From Raineyella sp. W15-4 (lineage in GTDB: Bacteria; Actinomycetota; Actinomycetes; Propionibacteriales; Propionibacteriaceae): a stretch of 64,000 nt of DNA. The stretch is from the NCBI RefSeq assembly GCF_033170155.1, contig NZ_CP137079.1, forward strand, positions 1,240,001 through 1,304,000, read 5' to 3'. The notes beneath the pieces were generated by a model. It was not told the origin of the DNA. It saw nothing but the letters and a program-made list of their open reading frames with translations, and did not search any database. Both the position numbers and the translations under genes were made by a program. Positions 33,945 through 40,899 of this stretch are shown in pieces. Position 1 is the stretch's first letter; each line of letters starts with the position of its first letter.

Positions 33945-34907
33945 ATGGGAGATCGCGTCAGTGAGATGTACCGGGCCGCCGAGCTCTACTACGAGCAGGG
34001 CGCGACGATGGACGGTGTCGCCCGGCACATGCGGACGTCACGCTCGACCGTGTCGCGGCTGCTGAGGGATGCCCGGGAGTCGGGGATCGTCCGGATCAGC
34101 CTGGTCCGTCCGGAGCAGCGCACCGCGGCCGGCGAGGTGCTCGCCGGGATGTTCGGGATCGAGGTGCACGTCATCCCGGTGCCGGACCTCGTCGGGGACG
34201 TCGAACGCCTGCGGCTGGTGGCCCGGGCGGCCGCACAGCGGCTGGCGGCGTACGCGGCGGAAGCGGTGGACCCGGTGATCGGGATCGCCTGGGGCACGAC
34301 GCTGGAGCAGGTGGTCCACCAGCTCGAGCCGGTCCCGCAGTCGCGCGCGACGATCGTCCAGATCAACGGGGCGGCCAATCCCTCCACCTCCGGCATCCCG
34401 TACGCGGGGATGATCCTGCAGGACGCCGGGCGGGCGCTGGGGGAGCGGGTGGTGCAGTTCCCGGTGCCGGCGTTCTTCGACGAGGCGGAGACCCGCGACG
34501 TGCTGTGGCGGGAGCGGTTCGTCCGTCGCATGCTCGACCTGCGCCGCCGGATGGACGTCGCCGTCTTCAGCGTCGGTGCGCTCTCCGGGCAGGTCGCCTC
34601 GCACGTCTACGCCGGCGGCTACCTGTCCGGCGACGAGATCGCCGATCTCGAGGCGGACGGTGTGGTGGGGGACATCTGCACCGTGATGCTGCGGCAGGAC
34701 GGCTCCTGGGCCGACGTCGCGATCAACCGGCGGGCGTCCGGCATGACGCCCGAGGAGCTCGGTGCGGTGCCGCACCGGCTGTGCGTCGTCGGCTCACCGG
34801 GCAAGACCCGGGCCTTGGTCGGGGCCCTCCGGGCCGGGGTGGTGACCGATCTCGTGATCGACGACGCATCGGCCCGGAACACCGTGGCGGTGCTCCGGGC
34901 CGGTTAG
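33945..34907 (+). CDS. SorC/DeoR-family sugar-binding transcriptional regulator
   Basis: 320 residues. The N-terminal helix-turn-helix reads YYEQGATMDGVARHMRTSRSTVSRLL (about residues 12-37; quoted in part), followed by a SorC effector domain (GIAWGTTLEQVV near 112, VSGAL-like SVGALSGQV near 208, C-terminal VVGSPGKTRALVGAL). Such regulators sense phosphorylated sugars. Its divergent position next to glpDFK suggests control of glycerol catabolism with glycerol 3-phosphate or a related triose as effector; this is inference. The ATG at 33945 has AGGAGGAGGT in front. Confidence 0.88.
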   Translation: MGDRVSEMYRAAELYYEQGATMDGVARHMRTSRSTVSRLLRDARESGIVRISLVRPEQRTAAGEVLAGMFGIEVHVIPVPDLVGDVERLRLVARAAAQRLAAYAAEAVDPVIGIAWGTTLEQVVHQLEPVPQSRATIVQINGAANPSTSGIPYAGMILQDAGRALGERVVQFPVPAFFDEAETRDVLWRERFVRRMLDLRRRMDVAVFSVGALSGQVASHVYAGGYLSGDEIADLEADGVVGDICTVMLRQDGSWADVAINRRASGMTPEELGAVPHRLCVVGSPGKTRALVGALRAGVVTDLVIDDASARNTVAVLRAG

Positions 34908-34952
34908 TGCGCCGTCGGTCGGTGCGGCGTCGGTCGGTGCGGCGTCGGTCAG
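34908..34952. repeat. 15-bp repeat, 3 copies, between convergent genes
   Basis: TGCGGCGTCGGTCGG occurs three times in tandem, with one mismatch in the first and last copies. It fills the gap between the SorC-family gene and the histidine phosphatase and overlaps the latter's stop codon. Confidence 0.8.
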
Positions 34953-35611
34953 TGCCCGGCGGGCTCTCCGGTCGGGTCACCGGCGTCGGCGGCAGCCAAT
35001 TCCTGGCCGCCGATCGGATCAGGGTTCCACCGCACCAGCTGCCAGCCCCGGGTCTGGTCACCGTCGATCTCGAACAGGCCGGTGTTCGCCAGCGGGGTCG
35101 ACGCGACCTCGTCGAGGTCGACCCCGGCGACGCGGGCGGACGCCCAGGCGCGGATCGCCGCACCATGGGACACGGCGACCACCGTGTGCCAGCCCTGGGC
35201 GGCGACCGTGGCGAGCGCGGCGTCGAACCGGCGCAGGAACTGGTGGCCGTCCGGGCCACCCGGGATGCGTCGGTCGAGGTCCCCACGTGCCCACCCGAAG
35301 GCGGTCCCCAGGTACGTCCGGTGCGCGTCGCTGTCGGCGGCGAGTTCCAGTCGGCCGGCCTCGATCTCGCGGAGCCCGTCGATCCTCATCGCGGGCAGCG
35401 CCCGCTGATGTGCCAGCGGCGCTGCGGTGAGGGTGGTCCTGGTGAGCGAGGAGACGACGATCGCGTCGATCGGGACGCCGTCCAGGGCGCCCGGCACGGC
35501 GGCAGCCTGCCGCGTGCCGAGCTCGGTGAGCCCCGGCCCTGGGGCCGCGGTGTCGAGCAATCCGGACACGTTGGAGGGGGTCTGGCCGTGCCTCAGCAGC
35601 AGAAGTCGCAC
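34949..35611 (-). CDS. histidine phosphatase family protein
   Basis: 220 residues of the phosphoglycerate-mutase-like superfamily. The catalytic RHG motif is at the N-terminus (LLLLRHGQT), the second catalytic His is in VVAVSHGAAIRAW near residue 148, and REIEAGRLE near 82 is the usual acid-containing loop. Likely a small-molecule phosphatase, substrate unknown. GTG start. The last 30 residues are low-complexity and end inside a 15-bp repeat array, so the C-terminus may be variable between strains. Confidence 0.85.
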   Translation of the reverse strand: MRLLLLRHGQTPSNVSGLLDTAAPGPGLTELGTRQAAAVPGALDGVPIDAIVVSSLTRTTLTAAPLAHQRALPAMRIDGLREIEAGRLELAADSDAHRTYLGTAFGWARGDLDRRIPGGPDGHQFLRRFDAALATVAAQGWHTVVAVSHGAAIRAWASARVAGVDLDEVASTPLANTGLFEIDGDQTRGWQLVRWNPDPIGGQELAAADAGDPTGEPAGH

Positions 35612-35669
35612 GGCCAGCAGTCTGGTCCAGGTCCGGCGGCCCGCGCAACAATCGCTCAGGCCGGCCCGA

Positions 35670-36443
35670 TCAGGCGGGCGGGGCCTGGACGATCAGGAAG
35701 TTGGCGCCCTGGTCATCGGCCACCGTGGCGAAGCGCCCGTACGGCGAGTCCTGTGGTGCCTCGACGACCGAGCCGCCGGCCTCGACGATCGTCGCGGCGG
35801 TCGCGTCGACGTCCACGGCGCCGAGGTACGTACGCCAGAAGCCGGGATGACCCTCACCGAGGAAGGTCGCCTCCATGATCCCGGCGACGGCCGCCCGGTC
35901 GGGGCCGTTGGTGGAGTAGCGGAACTCGTCGGTGTCGCTCATCGGGACGATGTCCCAGCCGAACACGTCGCGGTAGAAGTCGAGGCTGGTGGCGTACGCC
36001 GGGGTGAAGATCTCGAACCAGCACGGGGTGCCGGCGACGGCCGTCTTCTGGGTCCCCTCGAAATCGCCGGGCTGCCAGAAGCCGGTGGCGCAGTTGCCCG
36101 AGTCGATGATCACGCCCATGGTGCCGGAGCCGCCGACCTGCATCGGCGGGACCATCACGCTGCCGCCGTGCTCGGTGGCCTTGTCACAGGTGGCCTGCGC
36201 GTCGGGGGTGTTCAGGTAGACGGTCCAGACGTCGGGACCCGCCGGCATCTCGGGCACCCGGCCCATCATGCCGCCGATGAAGGCGTCCCCGGACTTGACC
36301 ATGTTGTAGTTGCCGAAGTCCGGGCCCTGGTCCTCGAAGGTCCAGCCGAAGACGGTGCCGTAGAACGCGCGGGCCTTCTCGATGTCGGTGGTGGTGAGGT
36401 CGATCCAGATCGGGCGACCCTGCGGAATCGTGTTCTCGCTCAT
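35670..36443 (-). CDS. VOC-family protein with two glyoxalase-like domains
   Basis: 257 residues made of two VOC modules, beginning at IWIDLTTTDIEKARAFYGTVFGW and at CWFEIFTPAYATSLDFYRDVFGW (each quoted in part: residues about 11 and 136). This type resembles the Mycobacterium 27-kDa antigen CFP30B group; enzymatic function is not established. The ATG at 36443 has AAGGA 7 bases upstream and removes 15 unlikely residues of the longest frame. Flanked by the phosphatase (58 bp) and the metallo-hydrolase (54 bp) on the same strand. Confidence 0.85.
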   Translation of the reverse strand: MSENTIPQGRPIWIDLTTTDIEKARAFYGTVFGWTFEDQGPDFGNYNMVKSGDAFIGGMMGRVPEMPAGPDVWTVYLNTPDAQATCDKATEHGGSVMVPPMQVGGSGTMGVIIDSGNCATGFWQPGDFEGTQKTAVAGTPCWFEIFTPAYATSLDFYRDVFGWDIVPMSDTDEFRYSTNGPDRAAVAGIMEATFLGEGHPGFWRTYLGAVDVDATAATIVEAGGSVVEAPQDSPYGRFATVADDQGANFLIVQAPPA

Positions 36444-36497
36444 GACGCCATCCTTGCAGTGACCTACGACACCTGACCAGACCCGCATAGCGTCCGC

Positions 36498-37904
36498 TCA
36501 GCGGTCGTCAGCCGTGCCGGGGCACGGCTCGACGACCACCACCTCGCCGTACCGGGCGACGGCCGAGGTCCAGCCGAGTTCGGCGGCGATCCGTTCGTGC
36601 AGCGCCGCCGCCGCGTCCCGCTCGCCGTGCACGATGAACACCGTCTCCGGGACCTGGTCGAGGTCGCGCAACCAGTCCATCAGGTCGGTGCTGTCGGCGT
36701 GCACGGAGAACTCCGCGTCCCGGACGATCTGGGCCCGCACCGGGATGTAGCGGCCGTGCAGCTTGAGCTCCCGGGCGCCCTCCTCCAGACTCCGGCCGCG
36801 GGTGCCGGCGGCCTGGTAGCCGGTGAGGATGACGGTGTTGCGTCGGCCGGGGAGCAGCTCCTCCAGATGGTGCAGCACCCGGCCGCCGGTCGCCATTCCC
36901 GACGAGGAGATGATGATCGCCGGACCCTGCAGGTCATTCAGCTCGCGGGAGCTGTCCGCATCGGGGGTCTCGTGGACGTTCGGCAGGCCGAGGAACTCCT
37001 CGACGTCCAGATCGGGCCGCAGCTCGGCGCGGTGCGCGGTGGAGCGGTAGACCCGCAGGGCGTTGAGCGCCATCGGGCTGTTGACGTAGATCGGCACCAT
37101 CGGGATCCGGCCGTCCTGCTGCATCTCCCCGATGGTCTTGAGCACCACCTCCGTACGGTCCACCGCGAAGGCCGGGATCAGCACCTTCCCGCCGCGGGCG
37201 ACGGTGTCGCGGATCGCGGCGGCGAAATCCTCGTGCGGCCGCTCGGGCTCGGGGTGTTCCCGGTCACCGTACGTCGACTCGATGACCACGAACGGGGCGC
37301 CCGGCGGGATGTCGCGAGCCCGTAGCACCGGGTGGTCGTGCCGGCCGACGTCGCCGGAGAAGAGGATCGCCGTCCGCTCGGTCGACACCCGTACGCTGGC
37401 CGACCCGAGGATGTGGCCGGCCCGGGTCCACCGGCAGCGGATGCCGTGGCCGAGGTCGACGTCGGTGTCGTACGCCACCTGCCGGACGTGGGTGAGCGTC
37501 TCCCGGACGTCGTCCTCGGTGTAGAGCGGCAGGGCCGGATGGTGCTTGGAGTAGCCGTACCGGGCGGCGTGCTCGGCGTCGCGCTCCTGGAGGTACGCCG
37601 CGTCCCGGAGCACGATCTCGGCCAGCGCCGCGGTGCCCTCGGTCGCCCAGACATCCCCGGTGAACCCCTCCTTGACCAGCCGGGGCAGGTAGCCGCAGTG
37701 GTCCAGATGGGCGTGGGTGAGGACCACATCGTCGATCTCGGCCGGATCCACCGGGAAGGGCGCCCAGTTCATCGAGCGCCAGCGCTTCTCGCCCTGGTAC
37801 ATGCCGGCGTCGACGAGGATGCGCCGTCGGCCGAAGGTGAGCAGGAACTTGGAGCCGGTGACCGTGCCGGCCGCGCCGAGGAAGGTCAGTGTCGCGGAGG
37901 CCAT
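36498..37904 (-). CDS. beta-CASP metallo-beta-lactamase-fold hydrolase
   Basis: 468 residues. The metallo-beta-lactamase domain has the zinc motif LTHAHLDHCGYLPRL near residue 63, a GHILGSAS segment, and the beta-CASP insertion; the C-terminal RMMBL domain has FSVHADSTDLMDWL and the final VHGERDAA. This is the CPSF73-like / Ysh1-type prokaryotic group implicated in RNA processing. The nuclease role is known for relatives and inferred here. Start uncertain: ATG 37904 gives the standard MBL N-terminus (ATLTFLGAAGTVTGSKF); an in-frame GTG lies at 37922. Confidence 0.88.
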   Translation of the reverse strand: MASATLTFLGAAGTVTGSKFLLTFGRRRILVDAGMYQGEKRWRSMNWAPFPVDPAEIDDVVLTHAHLDHCGYLPRLVKEGFTGDVWATEGTAALAEIVLRDAAYLQERDAEHAARYGYSKHHPALPLYTEDDVRETLTHVRQVAYDTDVDLGHGIRCRWTRAGHILGSASVRVSTERTAILFSGDVGRHDHPVLRARDIPPGAPFVVIESTYGDREHPEPERPHEDFAAAIRDTVARGGKVLIPAFAVDRTEVVLKTIGEMQQDGRIPMVPIYVNSPMALNALRVYRSTAHRAELRPDLDVEEFLGLPNVHETPDADSSRELNDLQGPAIIISSSGMATGGRVLHHLEELLPGRRNTVILTGYQAAGTRGRSLEEGARELKLHGRYIPVRAQIVRDAEFSVHADSTDLMDWLRDLDQVPETVFIVHGERDAAAALHERIAAELGWTSAVARYGEVVVVEPCPGTADDR

Positions 37905-37990
37905 GGATCCACAGTGGCCCACCCGGCGCGGCCGTGGGGGCGATTCGGGTCGAACGGTCGAGATCCGGAGCGGTCCGGATGTCTCTGTGG

Positions 37991-38034
37991 GGTGTGAGGG
38001 AACCGTCAGGTGGGGGTGTGAGGGAACCGTCAGG
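37991..38034. repeat. 20-bp perfect direct repeat upstream of the TetR gene
   Basis: GGTGTGAGGGAACCGTCAGG is present at 37991-38010 and again at 38015-38034, a 24-bp period. Each copy contains CCGTCAG, the half-site of the palindrome that follows at 38042-38058. Confidence 0.9.
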
Positions 38035-38040
38035 ATCGAC

Positions 38041-38068
38041 TTGACTGACCGTCAGTCAGTTCTATTCT
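38041..38068 (+). promoter_or_regulatory. tetR promoter with palindromic operator
   Basis: TTGACT (38041-38046), a 16-base spacer and TATTCT (38063-38068) form a promoter that starts at or one base before the GTG at 38076. Overlapping it, TGACTGAC-C-GTCAGTCA (38042-38058) is a perfect 8-bp inverted repeat about one base, a typical TetR-family operator shape, so autorepression is likely. Confidence 0.65.
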
Positions 38069-38075
38069 GGTGCCC

Positions 38076-38798
38076 GTGGCCAGGGTCTCGAAGGCACCGG
38101 AGGAGCGACGCGAGCAGCTGCTCGACGTGGCTGCCGGGCTGTGCGCCTCGGTCGGCTTCGACGCCTTCTCGATCGACCAGCTGACGCGCGAGGCGTCGGT
38201 GGCCAAGGGGACGTTCTACTACTACTTCGACTCCAAGGACGACCTGCTCGCCGCCCTGGTCGAACGGTTCGTGGACGCCCTGTTCGCCGAGCTGGAGGCC
38301 ACGGCGGGCCGCCTGGAGGGCACCGGGATCGTACGTTTCCGCACCCTGATGCTGGGAGCGACCGCCTGGAAGACCGGCCACGTGGACGACGCTCTCGGCT
38401 TCGTCCCGCTGCTGTACAAGCGGGAGAACCTCGCCCTGCGCTACCACCTGTTCGACGAGTGGGCGGGACGCATGCGGGAGATCTTCCTTCCGCTGATCGA
38501 GCTGGGCACCGCCGATGGGTCGCTCGCGGTCGATGACCCGGAGGCGACCACCGACCTGGTGCTGTCGATCTGGGTGGAGGGGGCGAGCCGGATGTACGAC
38601 CGGGCCCTCGTCACGACGACCGAGGACGCCTGGGTGAGCACCCTGCTGCGGGGGATCGACGCCCTGACGACCGCGGTCGAACGCGTCCTCGGAGCGGCTC
38701 CGGGATCGTTCCGGGTGCCGATGGATCCGGCCCTGTTGCGGGCCGGCCGTGTTCCGTTCCTGGCGGCCCTGGGTGGGCCGTCCGATCACCGAACGTAG
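38076..38798 (+). CDS. TetR/AcrR-family transcriptional regulator
   Basis: 240 residues. The N-terminal DNA-binding domain includes FSIDQLTREASVAKGTFYYY with the classic G-T-F/L-Y-Y-Y-F ending, near residues 33-52; the C-terminal part is an unremarkable ligand domain. It is the first gene of a cluster encoding an ABC efflux system, 8 bp ahead of the adaptor gene, so it probably represses both itself and the exporter through the palindrome in its promoter. Start GTG 38076 fits a leaderless transcript; GTG 38070 in frame is an alternative adding two residues. Confidence 0.87.
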   Translation: MARVSKAPEERREQLLDVAAGLCASVGFDAFSIDQLTREASVAKGTFYYYFDSKDDLLAALVERFVDALFAELEATAGRLEGTGIVRFRTLMLGATAWKTGHVDDALGFVPLLYKRENLALRYHLFDEWAGRMREIFLPLIELGTADGSLAVDDPEATTDLVLSIWVEGASRMYDRALVTTTEDAWVSTLLRGIDALTTAVERVLGAAPGSFRVPMDPALLRAGRVPFLAALGGPSDHRT

Positions 38799-38806
38799 GA
38801 GTGCAG

Positions 38807-39973
38807 ATGAAGAAGGGGCGCATCATTGCCGGTGTCGCCGCGCTGGCCGTCCTCGCCGCCCTCGGCGGTGGGTACGCCTTCTCGCGACAGGCCGGCAAGC
38901 CGACGGTGAACACCGCTCGGGCCTCCCTCCAGGACCTTTCCGTCAGCGTCTCGGCGCCGGGGACCGTGGACGCGGTCTCCCGGACCTCGGTCTTCTCGCC
39001 GGTCGCAGGCACCCTGGACAGCGTCCGGGTCACCGACGGCCAGACGGTCAAGGCCGGCGACGTCCTCGCCACCCTGGACCAGGCGTCGTTGCGGGCCGCC
39101 GTCGCCCAGGCGGATGCCCAGGTCGCCCAGGCCGATGCCCAGGGGCAGGCGGCGAAGTCGGCGCTCGCCACCGCCCGGGCGCAACGCGCCAGCGCCCGCG
39201 CGATGCCGCATGCCACCGATGACCAGATCTCCGCTCGCAACGCCGCCCTCTCCGCGGCCGACGCGGCCGAGCAGTCGGCCAACGCCGCCTCGAGTGCCGC
39301 CGCGGCGGCCCAGTCCGCCGCGGCCATCGCCCGGACGAACGCCCAGAACAACGTCCGGAACTCGACGATCACCGCCCCGATCGGCGGCACCGTCTCGTTC
39401 CCCGTGCTGACCGTGACGTCCCTGACCGGCTCCGGGCCGACGGCCGCCGCGGGCGCCTCGGTCACCACCGCGACCCCCGTCTTCACCATCGTCGACCTGT
39501 CCAAGGTCGACTTCGCCGCCCAGGTCGACGAGGCCGACATCGCCGGGGTGAAGACTGACCAGAAGGCGTCGGTCACCCTCGACGCCTTCGCCGGTCATCC
39601 CTTCGACGGCACCGTGTCGGAGATCGCGACGAGCTCGATGACCACCAAGACGGGTGGCACCGCGTTCATCGTCAAGGTGCCACTGTCGCCGGGTGACTCC
39701 ACGCTGCGGCTCGGGATGAGCGGCAACGTCTCGATCGCGACCGAGTCCATCGGTGGCGCGCTGGTCGTCCCGGTCCAGTCGGTCCAGAGCGACGGCGCCA
39801 CCAAGTACGTCTACAAGGTCGCCGGCGGCAAGGTGACCCGCGCCCGGGTCGACGTGGGCGCCTCCACCGACACCCTCACCCAGATCACCTCGGGACTCAC
39901 CGTCGGTGACGTCGTCGCGACCACCCAGCTGGGGTCCCTCAAGGAGGGGGCGGCCGTCAATGTGGCGGGATAG
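38807..39973 (+). CDS. membrane-fusion (HlyD/MacA-like) efflux adaptor
   Basis: 388 residues. An N-terminal membrane anchor (about 7-25) is followed by a beta-barrel/lipoyl arrangement: VFSPVAGTLDSVRVTDGQTVKAG (quoted region near 65-87), an Ala/Gln-rich coiled-coil hairpin (about 100-180) and the returning lipoyl half STITAPIGGTVS. This is the MacA-type adaptor that links a MacB-like ABC permease to the outside; in a monoderm actinobacterium it may deliver substrate to the cell-wall side. AGGAG precedes the ATG. It overlaps the ATPase gene by 14 bases. Confidence 0.87.
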   Translation: MKKGRIIAGVAALAVLAALGGGYAFSRQAGKPTVNTARASLQDLSVSVSAPGTVDAVSRTSVFSPVAGTLDSVRVTDGQTVKAGDVLATLDQASLRAAVAQADAQVAQADAQGQAAKSALATARAQRASARAMPHATDDQISARNAALSAADAAEQSANAASSAAAAAQSAAAIARTNAQNNVRNSTITAPIGGTVSFPVLTVTSLTGSGPTAAAGASVTTATPVFTIVDLSKVDFAAQVDEADIAGVKTDQKASVTLDAFAGHPFDGTVSEIATSSMTTKTGGTAFIVKVPLSPGDSTLRLGMSGNVSIATESIGGALVVPVQSVQSDGATKYVYKVAGGKVTRARVDVGASTDTLTQITSGLTVGDVVATTQLGSLKEGAAVNVAG

Positions 39974-40886
39974 GAAGACCGGGCCGGACCGGCTCGGGGT
40001 CACGGCGCCGCAGGCGGAGCCGGACCCGATCACCGCGTCGGCCGACCCGTCAGGGCCTTCAGCCATCGCCGGGCCGTCGGTCATCACCGCCGCGTCGGCC
40101 GACCCGACGTCCTCGGTCACTCGGACCGAGGCCGCGGACGGAGAAGCGACCGGCGAGCGGACGATCGTCCGGACCGAGGGCCTCACCAAGGTCTACGGCG
40201 CCGGCGACAGCGAGGTCCGGGCCCTGGACGGGGTCGACATCTCGGTCTCCCCGGGCGAGTTCGTCACGGTGATGGGCCCCTCCGGGTGCGGCAAGTCCAC
40301 CCTGCTGAACATGCTCGGCGGCCTCGACACCCCCACCTCGGGCCGAGTCCTGGTGGACGGGAACGACCTCACCACGCTGCCCGACGACCGGCTCACCGAG
40401 CTGCGTCGGCGGCGGATCGGGTTCGTCTTCCAGTCGTTCAACCTGATCCCGGTCCTCGACGCGGTCGAGAACGCCGCCCTGCCGCTGACCCTCGACGGGG
40501 CGGACGATGCCGACGAACGGGCCACCCGTTGGCTGGTCCGGGTGGGCCTGGCCGACCGGCTGCACAACCGTCCCGACGAACTCTCCGGCGGCCAGCAACA
40601 GCGGGTCGCCGTGGCTCGGGCGCTCTCCACCGACCCCGCGCTGGTGCTCGCCGACGAACCCACCGGCAACCTCGATTCGAAGTCGGCGACCGAGATCGCC
40701 GAACTGCTCCAGCAGGTCGCCGCCGAGTGGCACCGGTCGGTGCTGATGGTGACCCACGACCCGCGGATCGCCTCGTACGCCCAGCGACTGATCCTGATGA
40801 ACGACGGCCGAGTGGTCGACGACCTGCCCCTGGACGGGTCGCGGGAGGGCCCGATCCGGGCCATGGAGCGAGCGGGGCTGCTGTGA
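39960..40886 (+). CDS. MacB/LolD-type ABC transporter ATP-binding protein
   Basis: 308 residues. The ABC domain begins near residue 68: Walker A GPSGCGKST, Q-loop FVFQSFNLIP, signature LSGGQQQR, Walker B LVLADEPTGNLDS, and an H-loop in MVTHD. The 65-residue N-terminal extension rich in Ala, Ser, Pro and Asp is unusual for this group and probably disordered. The start is uncertain: ATG 39960 is 12 bases after AAGGAGG; a later start nearer the ABC domain is possible, although no strong ribosome-binding site is visible there. Partners are the adaptor before it and the permease after it. Confidence 0.87.
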   Translation: MWRDRKTGPDRLGVTAPQAEPDPITASADPSGPSAIAGPSVITAASADPTSSVTRTEAADGEATGERTIVRTEGLTKVYGAGDSEVRALDGVDISVSPGEFVTVMGPSGCGKSTLLNMLGGLDTPTSGRVLVDGNDLTTLPDDRLTELRRRRIGFVFQSFNLIPVLDAVENAALPLTLDGADDADERATRWLVRVGLADRLHNRPDELSGGQQQRVAVARALSTDPALVLADEPTGNLDSKSATEIAELLQQVAAEWHRSVLMVTHDPRIASYAQRLILMNDGRVVDDLPLDGSREGPIRAMERAGLL

Positions 40887-40899
40887 CCACGGGGTTGCG

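Noticed and set aside
34908-34952. Three 15-bp repeats after the SorC-family gene as regulator sites.
   Set aside because: They lie between convergent stop codons and overlap the phosphatase coding end, so a simple slippage repeat is more likely.
38801-38806. GTG at 38801 as the adaptor start.
   Set aside because: It overlaps the AGGAG ribosome-binding site, which is correctly spaced for the ATG at 38807.
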